A stretch of 47,631 nucleotides of DNA from Nitrospirota bacterium (GCA_029858565.1 JAOUEV010000025.1:1-47631); one strand, 5' to 3'; counted from the stretch's first letter, positions 1 through 8,316 are shown. Made by a program: numbers and translations. The notes: generated by a model from the letters alone, not told the origin.

Positions 1-319
1 AATCTGTCCTTCCACCTGCTGCTTTGACCTTTGCTTTCAATCCTTCGCGCAGCTCAACACTCTTCCTGATGAGCTTTTCGAACCGCTGGGGATCGAAATC
101 CACGTTCGTGAGCGTTGAAAAGAGCCCTTTGGTCAGGAAGAGATTCACTTCCTGATCATTGACGCCATGCCCCCGGCCCTCGACCGCGACGAGCGCAAGC
201 CCTTTCATGGAATAGATCAAAAGGTCCTGCAGCGACGAGACCTCCGGGTCCTTACCACATACTCCGATCTTGGTGCATCCCTTGCCGTTTGCAGCCTGTT
301 CGCACTGATAACAGAACAT
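1..319 (-). CDS. hcp: Hybrid-cluster protein (hydroxylamine reductase), 5' part, runs off the window
   Basis: Partial gene; only the first 106 codons are inside the window. The translation begins MFCYQCEQAA and places Cys3, Cys6, Cys15 and Cys21 in the compact N-terminal pattern that binds the cubane iron-sulfur cluster in Hcp proteins. Spacing between Cys15 and Cys21 is short, as in the anaerobe-type (class I/II) proteins. Hcp is a cytoplasmic enzyme known for NO and hydroxylamine reduction in nitrosative-stress defence. The ATG at 317-319 has an AGGAGG ribosome site just upstream (read on the minus strand). A palindrome of CRP/FNR-family spacing lies about 75 bases upstream of the start and may be the operator. 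The identification is firm; the hybrid-cluster ligands lie outside the window. Confidence 0.93.
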   Translation of the reverse strand, partial: MFCYQCEQAANGKGCTKIGVCGKDPEVSSLQDLLIYSMKGLALVAVEGRGHGVNDQEVNLFLTKGLFSTLTNVDFDPQRFEKLIRKSVELREGLKAKVKAAGGRTD

Positions 320-392
320 TGTTGCCTCCTTGAGTAGATGGTGTTGTTCTCGGTGATGGGAGCCATACTAACTGGAAGGCACAGTGAGCTCA

Positions 393-408
393 TATGACAT
401 GAATCATA
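393..408 (-). promoter_or_regulatory. Palindromic operator of CRP/FNR-family spacing upstream of hcp
   Basis: TATGA-N6-TCATA is a perfect inverted repeat with the 5-6-5 layout of CRP-family sites. A possible -10 (TAGTAT on the minus strand, 364-369) puts its centre about 41-44 bases upstream of the likely transcription start, the usual activator position. HcpR, a CRP/FNR-family regulator, controls hcp in many anaerobes; assigning this site to HcpR is inference. The rest of 320-615 shows nothing convincing. Confidence 0.45.
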
Positions 409-615
409 ATAGTTGCATAAATGTGAAACTAATAAGATCCGCGGATCCCGCCGAGATCAGGGCGCGTGAGCCTGCCCGGTGTATCCCCGATCACCCTGAA
501 AATCCTTTGACTCTCCAAGGAGCACATGTTATGCATTACAGGGAATTGAGTATCCGGCAGGTCCGGGAATTCCCTGTGCTCGGCACCTCAGGCTGCTCTA
601 TACGTTTAACTATCC

Positions 616-1770
616 ATGATCATCAAGACCACCTGCACACCAGCATCGATGTTCTCCGGCGAGCGGTTCTCGGTCACCTACCGGATCTACGGCGACGAAA
701 AAGAGGCCCGGGCCAAAGCTGAGAGCATCTGCATCGAGCAGACCGTGGAGTTCCCTGCCGAGTGCGTTGGCAAGGGAACGATCCGCGACCATGTTTTCGG
801 CAAGATCGAATCCTTCGAACGCCGTCACGGCGACAGTTTCCACGCGGTCATCAGCTATGCCGTGGAGATCGCCGCAGGCGAGCTGACGCAGCTGCTGAAC
901 GTCATCTTCGGGAACACGAGCATCAAGCCCGGCATCCGCGTTGAACATCTTGACCTTCCCTTTACTCTCACCACAGGGTACCAGGGACCCCGTTTCGGCA
1001 GAAAAGGGCTGCGGGAACTGCTGCGCATCCCCGCCCGTCCTCTTCTCTGTACGGCCATCAAACCCATGGGACTGTCCTGCGACGAGCTCAGCGACATGGC
1101 CTATCACTTCGCGCTCGGCGGCATGGACATGATCAAGGACGACCACGGTCTGACCGATCAGCGCTGCTCGCCCTTTGAAGAACGCGTGAAGAAGTGCGCT
1201 GAAGCGGTCGGGAAAGCGAACAAGGAGACCGCCGGATCGACTATATATGTCGCGAACATTACCGGTCCGAGCAGCAAGATCAGGGATCGGGCGATATTCG
1301 CGAAGAAGGCCGGAGCAGGCGGACTCATGATCGCGCCGGGGCTCGCGGGATTCGACCTTATGCGGGAGCTGGCGGAAGACGACTCGATCGGATTGCCCAT
1401 CCTAACCCACCCGGCCTTCCTGGGAAGCTTCGTGACCGGCCACGGCGGCATGGCGCACGGCGTCATCTTCGGCCAGCTTGCGCGGCTCGCCGGCGCTGAT
1501 GCCACGATCTTTCCCAATTTCGGCGGACGGTTCTCCTTTTCCCGCGATGAGTGCGCCGCGATCGTGCAGGGGACCGTTGAGCCCATGGGCCATCTCCGGA
1601 CGATCTTTCCCGCTCCCGGCGGCGGCATGAGCCTGAGCCGCGTTCCCGAGATGCTCGAGACCTACGGCCGGGACCTTATCTTCCTGATCGGCGGCGGCCT
1701 GTTCCAGCACGGCCCGGACCTGGCGGAGAACTGCAGGCACTTCCGGACGATGGTGGAGAAGATGGAATGA
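616..1770 (+). CDS. RuBisCO-like protein (form IV), activity unknown
   Basis: A 384-residue protein with the RuBisCO large-subunit layout: an N-terminal alpha/beta domain to about residue 125, then the barrel. The stretch TAIKPMGLS (Lys149) aligns with the first catalytic-lysine region, and IKDDHG (Lys174, Asp176) with the carbamylated lysine and metal ligands. The third metal ligand, Glu in true RuBisCO, is His177 here. The loop-6 catalytic lysine is absent; the region reads IFPNFGGRF. It therefore should not fix CO2. Form IV proteins include enolases and isomerases of methionine salvage and a decarboxylase of apionate breakdown; the sequence alone does not choose among them. The frame is closed by a stop at 607-609, so ATG 616 is the first possible start, without a clear ribosome site. 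No methionine-salvage genes are adjacent. Confidence 0.85.
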   Translation: MIIKTTCTPASMFSGERFSVTYRIYGDEKEARAKAESICIEQTVEFPAECVGKGTIRDHVFGKIESFERRHGDSFHAVISYAVEIAAGELTQLLNVIFGNTSIKPGIRVEHLDLPFTLTTGYQGPRFGRKGLRELLRIPARPLLCTAIKPMGLSCDELSDMAYHFALGGMDMIKDDHGLTDQRCSPFEERVKKCAEAVGKANKETAGSTIYVANITGPSSKIRDRAIFAKKAGAGGLMIAPGLAGFDLMRELAEDDSIGLPILTHPAFLGSFVTGHGGMAHGVIFGQLARLAGADATIFPNFGGRFSFSRDECAAIVQGTVEPMGHLRTIFPAPGGGMSLSRVPEMLETYGRDLIFLIGGGLFQHGPDLAENCRHFRTMVEKME

Positions 1771-1819
1771 GACCTGCGCCGCGCTGTCCGCGATCAATCC
1801 CCGTTGCGCCTCTTAGGTG

Positions 1820-1849
1820 TTGACACCTGTTTGTCGAACGGATTAACAT
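1820..1849 (+). promoter_or_regulatory. Possible sigma70 promoter before the YeeE-family gene
   Basis: TTGACA (1820-1825), 18-base spacer, TAACAT (1844-1849). It lies about 80 bases before the YeeE start in an otherwise empty gap. The -35 is perfect; the -10 is only fair. Confidence 0.4.
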
Positions 1850-1927
1850 GCTCCAGCATCATGATTGACGCGGGCAGGGAAGATCGATACGCGATCTGTG
1901 CAATCATCGTCGGGGAGGTTCAGGTCC

Positions 1928-3097
1928 ATGTCGGAGCATCCCTTTGTTTTCCTCGGAGCGGTCTCTCTCCTGCTCGGCCTTGCCGCGGGATTTATCATGC
2001 ATCGGTCAGACTTCTGCATCGCCGGCATATTCCGCGATCTCTTCCTTTTTCGCCGTACAGTGATGATGCGGTCCTTTGTCCTTCTTGTCGTGGCCACCAT
2101 GGCCCTTTTTGAGGCTGCCCGTCTCTTCGGGCTCCTGTCCGCCTATCCCTTTCCGCTCCTCTACGCGCCGTCCGCGGCGAACCTCATCGGCGGCCTCCTC
2201 TTCGGCATCGGCATGGTGCTGGCAGGCGGGTGCGTTGTGGGAACGCTGTACAAGGTCGGAGCGGGCAGCGCGCTCAGCATGACCGCCCTGGCAGGCCTTA
2301 TCATCGGCAGCGGCCTCTATGCCGAGTTCCATCCTGCCTGGGCCGCCTTTGTAAAGCGCACGACCCTTTTTCCGGGCAAGGTCACCATTGCCCAGATCAT
2401 GGGCGTCGATCCATTCATTGTCGTTCTTGTTGTCTTCATTCCTGCCTCACTTCTTCTCCTCTCCTGGCGCCGCCGCGGCGCATTCACCCACCAAGCCTTT
2501 GCCGCCGGTTATCTCCAGCCCTCGCGGGCGGCCTTGCTGCTTGCTCTGATCAGCGCGGCGTCCTATGTCCTTGTCGGCATGCCCCTGGGGGTTACCTCAT
2601 CGTTCACCAAGGCAGCCGGCCTGGTGGAAAGCGTGATACTGGACAGACACTATGAAACGCTGGCGTTCTACAAGGCCATGCCGCTGAATTTCATCCATCG
2701 CCTGACCGGCCCTGAACCGCTGATCGGCGGCGTGGGCCCGAGCTATGACACCCTGGCTGCTATCCAGCTGCCGCTCATTCTCGGCATCATGGCTGGCAGC
2801 GCGGGCTCGGCCCTCCTGCTCGGAGAGTTCCGGTTCACCTGGCGCGTGCCGGCCAGGCAGTATGCGCTCGCGGCCGGCGGAGGCATCATCATGGGACTCG
2901 CCTCCCGCATAGCCCCGACCTGCAACGTCTGGCACCTCATGGGCGGACTGCCGCTGCTGGCAGCCTCAAGCATCCTCTTTCTTATCGGCATTAGCGGCGG
3001 CGCATGGCTCGGCGGTCTGCTTCTTCTCCGGCTCCTCGGTGTCGGCTGCGGCAAGGCAGCAGACGGGCTGTGTGCTCCTCGCCGGCATGGAGCGTGA
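1928..3097 (+). CDS. YeeE/YedE (TsuA-like) inner-membrane transporter
   Basis: A 389-residue polytopic membrane protein of about ten helices. It shows the family's half-repeat glycine-cysteine signatures: HRSDFCIAG near the start, GGCVVGTLYKVG around residue 100, APTCNVWHLMGG around residue 320 and a final VGCG. YeeE/TsuA proteins take up thiosulfate, passing sulfur along conserved cysteines; a related branch (YedE) is linked to selenium metabolism. A downstream TusA-like gene encodes the usual soluble partner. Start: the frame is open from 1865, but ATG 1928 has GGGGAGG about 8 bases before it and gives a normal N-terminus (MSEHPFVF), so it is preferred. The substrate (thiosulfate, other reduced sulfur, or selenium) cannot be settled here; see findings. 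Confidence 0.88.
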   Translation: MSEHPFVFLGAVSLLLGLAAGFIMHRSDFCIAGIFRDLFLFRRTVMMRSFVLLVVATMALFEAARLFGLLSAYPFPLLYAPSAANLIGGLLFGIGMVLAGGCVVGTLYKVGAGSALSMTALAGLIIGSGLYAEFHPAWAAFVKRTTLFPGKVTIAQIMGVDPFIVVLVVFIPASLLLLSWRRRGAFTHQAFAAGYLQPSRAALLLALISAASYVLVGMPLGVTSSFTKAAGLVESVILDRHYETLAFYKAMPLNFIHRLTGPEPLIGGVGPSYDTLAAIQLPLILGIMAGSAGSALLLGEFRFTWRVPARQYALAAGGGIIMGLASRIAPTCNVWHLMGGLPLLAASSILFLIGISGGAWLGGLLLLRLLGVGCGKAADGLCAPRRHGA

Positions 3098-3175
3098 TCA
3101 TATTCGGAAAGGGTTCTGGATATTCCGGTCAACTGCTATAATTCATGACAAAGAAAGGACCGCACAGGATACGGC

Positions 3176-3418
3176 ATGGAAACCATCGAAATAGACATGC
3201 GCGGCCAGCTCTGTCCCGCAACGCTCCTTGTGGCGCTCAAGGAGATCAATGCCCGCGCCTCCCTGCTGCGCAAGGGCGCGGTGAAGCTCTGCTTCCTCAT
3301 TGACAATCGTGACGCGACCGGCACGATCCCCGAGTCAGCCTCCAACATGGGCTATGCCGTGACCGTGGCAAAGCAACCCGAAGGATGGTACCGCATCGAG
3401 GTCGCTGTGCGGACCTAG
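3176..3418 (+). CDS. TusA/SirA-family sulfur carrier protein
   Basis: An 80-residue protein starting METIEIDMRGQLCPAT. The family signature CPxx with the sulfur-carrying cysteine is at Cys14. It is the length of a bare TusA domain, without the extra C-terminal domain of the selenium-linked YedF proteins. It follows the YeeE gene by 78 bases on the same strand, the arrangement known for TsuA-TsuB, so a role in receiving sulfur or selenium from that transporter is likely. A TATAAT at 3137-3142, with no good -35, could give it some independent transcription. The ATG at 3176 has AGGA about 6 bases upstream. Confidence 0.85.
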   Translation: METIEIDMRGQLCPATLLVALKEINARASLLRKGAVKLCFLIDNRDATGTIPESASNMGYAVTVAKQPEGWYRIEVAVRT

Positions 3419-3434
3419 TCCCGGGCAACTGTCC

Positions 3435-5957
3435 GTGAACACTACCCAGGAACCTATGCAACCCTCTGAACGACAGCAGCATGCCGACCTCCTCCGGGAG
3501 AACAAAGCGCTCCGCCAAAGAAACGCGGCCGCGATGCAGTATATCCGCCGCAAGGTCGACCAGCTTCTGACGGTGATGGGCACGTCGCCGCTCCGGGCCG
3601 AGGAGCTTGACGACAACACGCTGATCGAGCTCGACCCCATCGGGATCGTCAGCGACTCCTTTGTGCAGGTCCTGCACCACCTCAAGGAAACTAACGATCA
3701 GCTCAAGACAGCCCACGACGAGATCACCGCTATCTTTAAATCGGCCGGCATGGGGATACTGGTGATCGACCGGGACCTGCGCGTTCTCGCATATAACCGC
3801 AAGATCCAGGAACAGTTCTGCGTCACGCAGAACGTCAAGGACTCGGTTACCTGCCGGGAGATCCTCTGCCAGACGGTCAAGGATGAGAATTGTCCGGCGC
3901 GACAGGCAATTCGAAGCGGAACAAGCGTCCGCCGCGAGATGGACCTGGCCGGACGCCGCTTCGACATGATCGCCACGCCGATCCAGGACAAGCAGGGTGC
4001 GGCGTCGCAGGTCGTGCTCGTGTACATGGACCTGACCGACCGCATCCAGGCCCAGGAAGATCTGCGCAGGAGCGAGGAACGCTACCGCGACCTTTTCGAG
4101 AACGCCACGGACCTGATCCAGGTCCTGAACTCCGATGGTTCGATCCAGTATGTCAATCATGCCTGGCAGGAGGCGCTCGGGTATAGGGCCGAGGATCTGG
4201 TCGGCATGTCGATCTTTGACGTCATCCATCCCGATTGCACAGATTGCGGGCCGGAGTTCAAAAGTGTCGTCTGCGGCCACAAAGGCGGCAGGTTCGAGAC
4301 CCTTTTCATCACCAAGGCCCGGAGAACGCTCGTGGTGGAAGGCAACGTAAGCCCCATTGTGGAAAACGGCGTGTTCGTCGGTACCCGCGGCATCTTCCGG
4401 GATATCACCGAGCGAAAACGGTCCGAGACCACTGTGGCAGCCGAGCGGGAGCAGCTTGCCGTTACCCTGCGGAGCATCGGCGATGGAGTTATCACCACCG
4501 ATATCAACGCGCGGGTTGTGCTGATCAACAAAGTAGCCGAACATCTGACCGGTTGGCGGCAGGATGAGGCTGTCGGCAGAACGATCCAGGAGCTGTTCCC
4601 GATCAAGGACGAGAGGACCGGCGCGGACCGCGTCTGCCCGGTGGAGAAGGTGCTCCAGACCGGAACACCCTGCGAACTGGAGGGGAACGCGGTCCTGGTG
4701 GCCCGGGACGGAGCCCGGCACCTCATCACCGACAGCGTCGCGCCGATCCGCGATCGCGACAGCAATGTGAGCGGAGCGGTCCTGGTCTTCCGGGACGTGA
4801 CCGAACGCAAGAAGCTTGAGAACCGGTTGATCAAGTCCGAGAAGATCGAATCTCTCGGCGTACTGGCAGGCGGCATCGCCCATGACTTCAACAACCTCCT
4901 GAACTCCATCATCGCCAATATCGACATTGCTACACGCCTTGTCAAGCCTGACAGCGACGTACAGCAGAGCCTCCAGCGCGCCCAGAAGGCGTCCACCAAG
5001 GCCAAGGAGCTCACTCAGCAGCTCCTGACCTTTTCCAAGGGCGGCGCTCCGGTCAAGAGGCTGGCTTCCATCGCGGACCTGATCCGCGACACGGCGGACT
5101 TCGGCGCCCGGGGCACCAATGTGCGGTGCCAGTATGACTTTGCCCCTGATCTCTGGAACGCAGAGGTCGATGAGGGCCAGATCAGCCAGGTGATCCAGAA
5201 CCTTGTCATCAACGCGGTCCAGGCCATGCCCCAGGGCGGGACGATAGAGATCGCTGCCCGCAACCTTGAGTTCGGCAGAATGACATCCCCGGCGCTCGGA
5301 CCGGGACACTATGTGATGATCACCGTGCGCGACCACGGCCATGGCATTCCTCCGGAGAACCTGAACCGGATCTTTGAACCCTATTTCACCACAAAATCCA
5401 CAGGCAGCGGACTTGGCCTGGCCACGACCTACTCGATCGTCAAAAAACATGACGGCGCGATCGATGTGGAGTCTTCGCTCGGGAACGGCACGATCTTCTC
5501 CCTGTACCTTCCCGCCACGCTGGCCGCGGCTGCCCCTGTTGAGCGCTCTGCAGCGCCGCTCCCCCGGCAAGAGCAGAGCGGCAGGATCCTGGTCATGGAC
5601 GATGATGAGCTGGTCAGGGAGACAGCGGGCGTGCTCCTGGACCTGCTCGGTTATCAGGCGGACTTCGCTGTTGACGGCGAGCGTGCCCTGGAACTATATC
5701 AGCAAGCGCAGCAGGCCGGCGCTCCCTTTGACGCCGTCATCATGGACCTGACGATACCCGGCGGAAAAGGCGGACTCGCAACGATCCGCCAGCTCCTCAA
5801 GATCGATCCCCAGGCCCGGGCCATTGTGTCGAGCGGATACTCCACCGACGCGGTCATGGCGAACTACAGCCAGCACGGTTTCTCCGGGATCGTGGTCAAG
5901 CCCTATACGCTCGATGAATTGGGAGATGAACTGCAGCGGGTGCTTGGAAAGAAGTGA
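3435..5957 (+). CDS. Hybrid sensor histidine kinase with three PAS domains and a C-terminal receiver
   Basis: An 840-residue protein. Order: N-terminal coiled coil (about 12-95), PAS domains at about 98-205, 218-335 and 345-460, a HisKA dimerisation domain with phospho-acceptor His483 in GGIAHDFNN, an HATPase domain with N-box and GSGLGLATTYSIVKK (about 540-700), and a receiver domain (about 715-838) with acidic pocket MDDDE, phospho-acceptor Asp771 in MDLTIPG and the conserved lysine in VKPY. There is no transmembrane segment, so it is probably a cytoplasmic sensor. Such HAHDFNN-type kinases often phosphorylate their own receiver. It starts 17 bases after the TusA-like gene. GTG 3435 is the first start; ATG 3456 (MQPSERQ) is a credible alternative because AGGA lies just before it. 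The signal is unknown. Confidence 0.93.
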   Translation: MNTTQEPMQPSERQQHADLLRENKALRQRNAAAMQYIRRKVDQLLTVMGTSPLRAEELDDNTLIELDPIGIVSDSFVQVLHHLKETNDQLKTAHDEITAIFKSAGMGILVIDRDLRVLAYNRKIQEQFCVTQNVKDSVTCREILCQTVKDENCPARQAIRSGTSVRREMDLAGRRFDMIATPIQDKQGAASQVVLVYMDLTDRIQAQEDLRRSEERYRDLFENATDLIQVLNSDGSIQYVNHAWQEALGYRAEDLVGMSIFDVIHPDCTDCGPEFKSVVCGHKGGRFETLFITKARRTLVVEGNVSPIVENGVFVGTRGIFRDITERKRSETTVAAEREQLAVTLRSIGDGVITTDINARVVLINKVAEHLTGWRQDEAVGRTIQELFPIKDERTGADRVCPVEKVLQTGTPCELEGNAVLVARDGARHLITDSVAPIRDRDSNVSGAVLVFRDVTERKKLENRLIKSEKIESLGVLAGGIAHDFNNLLNSIIANIDIATRLVKPDSDVQQSLQRAQKASTKAKELTQQLLTFSKGGAPVKRLASIADLIRDTADFGARGTNVRCQYDFAPDLWNAEVDEGQISQVIQNLVINAVQAMPQGGTIEIAARNLEFGRMTSPALGPGHYVMITVRDHGHGIPPENLNRIFEPYFTTKSTGSGLGLATTYSIVKKHDGAIDVESSLGNGTIFSLYLPATLAAAAPVERSAAPLPRQEQSGRILVMDDDELVRETAGVLLDLLGYQADFAVDGERALELYQQAQQAGAPFDAVIMDLTIPGGKGGLATIRQLLKIDPQARAIVSSGYSTDAVMANYSQHGFSGIVVKPYTLDELGDELQRVLGKK

Positions 5958-6023
5958 ACGAATTGCGAGCTATTATCTGGTCGGTGGCAGAAGTTCATCT
6001 AGCCGGGCTGGCAAGGGTGATGA

Positions 6024-6770
6024 TCACTTGATGCCCCGGGTGACCTCTTCATGGATGAACTGCCTGATATACTCCTGGTCGTGCGACGCGATCTCCTTGA
6101 AAAGTAATCCCATTCCCGGCTCGCGAAAGGGCCCCTCCCCGAAACGGTGGCTATAGCGCACCTCGGCAGTAAGAGGGATCGCGCGTCCTTTTATCATGAG
6201 CGTGACCGAGATCAGGGATTTCACCGGAGACGGCCGGAGCGTCCGGATGTACATGCCGTGCTCCGACAGGACCGACGCGCACTCGCCTTCAACGCAATCC
6301 AGAGGTTTCCCGTTCACCGTGACCGGCAGTTTGGTCTGGATCCTGATGTTCGCGCGCGGCACAGGCTCGGTCAAAGCCTGGACCGTGCGATACAGGTCTT
6401 CAGCCTGCAGGGGCTTGTGAAGACAGGCCCGAAAGCCCGCGCGGAGGTAGGTCGCCGGATCAGCTCCATTGGTGAGCTGTCCGATAACAGGGGTGGACGC
6501 TGTTTGCGGGTTCAAGCGCAGGTGCTCAAGAAGATGAAAGGCGCCTCTACCCGGAAGGTCCACATCGGTGATGACCAAAGCAGGCACCGCAACCGCCAGA
6601 TTTTCAAGGGCTTCGACAATGCTGCCCGAAGCGAGGATGCGGTAATTGAAGCGCTGCAGCTGCATGGCCAGTATGAATCGATGCTGGGGGTCCCGGTCAA
6701 CAACAGCGAGAAAACGCTGCTGACGCCCCTCTCCGTTCTGCGCTGTTATCTTGTTCTCTTCCGGTTTCAT
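6024..6770 (-). CDS. Response regulator: receiver domain plus PilZ domain
   Basis: A 248-residue cytoplasmic protein. Residues about 18-130 form a CheY-like receiver with phospho-acceptor Asp69 (VITDVDLPG) and the conserved lysine in LHKPL. Residues about 135-245 match a PilZ domain: a beta-barrel pattern with SEHGMYI in the xSxxG position and an ending in GMGLLFKEI. PilZ domains usually bind cyclic di-GMP, but the RxxxR motif before the barrel is not clear, so binding is uncertain. The frame stays open to 6890, yet ATG 6768-6770 has GAGG six bases upstream and is preferred. It is convergent with the hybrid kinase; a functional pair is possible but not shown. Confidence 0.85.
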   Translation of the reverse strand: MKPEENKITAQNGEGRQQRFLAVVDRDPQHRFILAMQLQRFNYRILASGSIVEALENLAVAVPALVITDVDLPGRGAFHLLEHLRLNPQTASTPVIGQLTNGADPATYLRAGFRACLHKPLQAEDLYRTVQALTEPVPRANIRIQTKLPVTVNGKPLDCVEGECASVLSEHGMYIRTLRPSPVKSLISVTLMIKGRAIPLTAEVRYSHRFGEGPFREPGMGLLFKEIASHDQEYIRQFIHEEVTRGIK

Positions 6771-6998
6771 GTACATCCTCAGTTCCGCCAAAAGAAATAA
6801 TAACGTCCGATATGGTACCACAGCAGTCCATGGCCACGCAAACGATCCAGCAGGGTATCTTTCGGGTATTCCCTGCCCCCCCCTGGCCATGTTCCGCCCT
6901 GTCTTGACCTCATTGCCGTGAACAAGCGATTATTCTATTGATCAGCTTGCGCTTTCCGGGCAGGTGTATTATCCTTTTCACAAAGGAGGTTCGCGCTC

Positions 6999-7607
6999 AT
7001 GACCATCCCTATCACGATCTATTCCGACTATATCTGACCATTCTGCTTCATCGGCGAAGGCGTCGTCGAAAAGCTGAAGCAGGAGTTCGATCTCACTGTG
7101 GACTGGATCGGCATCGAGATCCATCCCGAGACGCCGGCAGGCGGCAGGCCGCTCACGGAGCTCTTTCCCGCGGCCGACATCAAGCGAATGACAAATCATC
7201 TCCGCACCATGGCTGCGCCCTTTGGCATCACCTTCGCGGATTTTGCCAATCTGCCGAACAGCCGCAATGCCCATCTTGCCGCGGAATACGCCCGGGCGCA
7301 AGGGAAATTCCCGGAACTTCACGCTTCCCTATTCTCCGCCTACTTCTCCGAAGGCCTCGACATCAGCGATCTGGAAATTCTCGCTGAACTTGCAAAGGAC
7401 GCAGGACTGGACAGCGCCGAGCTGGTGAGGTCGATCCAGCAGGGAACATTCAGCGAAAAGCTCAGCCAGGCTCAGAAAAAAGCAAAGGACCACGATGTGT
7501 CCGGCGTGCCCGCGTTCTTTATCGGTGACAAAGAGCGGATCATGGGGGCTCAGCCGATCGAGGTGTTTCGGAAGGTGCTGAAGACGATCGAGTCAAACCG
7601 TAGCTGA
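6999..7607 (+). CDS. DsbA/FrnE-family thiol oxidoreductase, apparent selenoprotein (in-frame TGA at 7035-7037)
   Basis: Read through the TGA this is a 202-residue DsbA-family (FrnE-like) protein. ATG 6999 has AAAGGAGGT eight bases upstream. The first residues are MTIPITIYSDYI, then TGA, then PFCFIG. Family members have Cys-Pro-Trp/Phe-Cys exactly here, so the TGA occupies the first cysteine of the redox motif (U13-P14-F15-C16). A helical insert follows (about 60-150), and VSGVPAFFIG supplies the cis-proline loop next to the active site. A cytoplasmic location is likely, as no signal peptide is seen. A hairpin starting six bases after the TGA fits a bacterial SECIS. Without read-through the gene would lack its active site, while the 570 bases after the TGA remain a perfectly conserved-looking frame. 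Sec insertion genes are outside the window. Read-through is inferred; the frame and motif are directly visible. Confidence 0.87.
7043..7082 (+). promoter_or_regulatory. SECIS-like hairpin for the DsbA-like gene
   Basis: An eight-pair perfect stem CTGCTTCA (7043-7050) / TGAAGCAG (7075-7082) encloses a six-pair stem TCGGCG (7051-7056) / CGTCGA (7064-7069, one G-U pair) with loop AAGGCGT (7057-7063). A five-base bulge, AAAGC, lies on the 3' side between the stems. The loop contains GG and begins about 20 bases after the TGA, within the spacing known for bacterial SECIS elements. Confidence 0.75.
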
Positions 7608-7666
7608 CGAACCGCAGGGGCGGAGAATACAGCATCAACACCCCTGATAGTTCAAGGAAGTCCGCC

Positions 7667-8054
7667 ATGAAACAGCTTGAGAAGTATACGAACGAGATTT
7701 ATGCCATGCTTCGGATCCTTTCGGGATTTATGTTTTCGCTCCACGGCTTTCAGAAGATCTTCGGCCTTCTCTGCGGCATGCAGCGTGCTATCGGATCGCT
7801 GCTCTGGATAGGCGGTGTTATAGAGATGATCGGCGGCATCCGGATCATGGTCGGGCTCCAGACCCGCAGGGGCTGCCTTCATCTGCAGCGGCCAGATGGC
7901 GTTTGCCTATTTCCAGTTCCACTGGAAGTTTTAGATGGGAGAAGCCTTCTTCCCGGTGGTGACCAAGGGTGAGCTTGCCGCGCGGTACTGCTTCGTGTTC
8001 CTGCTCATTGCGACCAAGGGCACGGTCCTGTGGGGAATTGACAAGAAGGATTGA
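7667..8054 (+). pseudogene. Broken doxX-family membrane protein gene
   Basis: The first ~65 codons encode a normal DoxX-type start with membrane segments (FMFSLHGFQKIFGLL, GSLLWIGGVIEMIGGI). One extra base then appears in the GGGG run near 7868-7871; correcting it gives AAFICSGQMAFAYFQFHWKF, directly followed by TAG at 7932-7934, and then MGEAFFPVVTKGELA to a stop at 8052-8054. A frameshift plus a nonsense codon make this a decayed gene, unless both are sequence errors. It follows the DsbA-like gene by 59 bases with AAGGAAG before ATG 7667 and was probably in its operon. A second copy of its 3' end lies at about 13515-13638. Confidence 0.8.
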
Positions 8055-8074
8055 AAGGCTACGATCACCGGTAC

Positions 8075-8110
8075 GCCTGCAGGACTTCATGTTCTGCAGG
8101 CATTCTTTTT
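8075..8110 (+). terminator. Rho-independent terminator after doxX
   Basis: GCCTGCAG (8075-8082) pairs with CTGCAGGC (8094-8101), followed by a T run (8105-8111). The rest of the gap to 8316 is AT-richer and shows nothing else I can name. Confidence 0.8.
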
Positions 8111-8316
8111 TCTTGCGACCCCGCAGTAGTTATAGTATCCTTGCTTTACTAATTCCAGACCCGTCGCAGGACTGAAGCAGGAACCCCCTCTTTTAATAGA
8201 TAATCCAGATTGATGGAACGGACACGACGAACTATCAGGGTGTAGGTTATTCTGAAAATCCACCTTGTCCATTCGTTATAGCCAAAAAAGAACACGACGA
8301 GCACCAGGAGGCCACG

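Noticed and set aside
384-722. Open frame of 112 codons overlapping the RuBisCO-like start
   Set aside because: No ribosome site, no family resemblance, and it runs into a well-supported gene in another frame.
3297-5570. Long minus-strand open frame (757 codons) opposite the hybrid kinase
   Set aside because: Antisense shadow caused by high GC; the plus-strand kinase has full domain signatures.
7932-7934. In-frame TAG in doxX as pyrrolysine
   Set aside because: A separate frameshift lies just upstream and a second decayed copy exists nearby, so simple decay is the better explanation.
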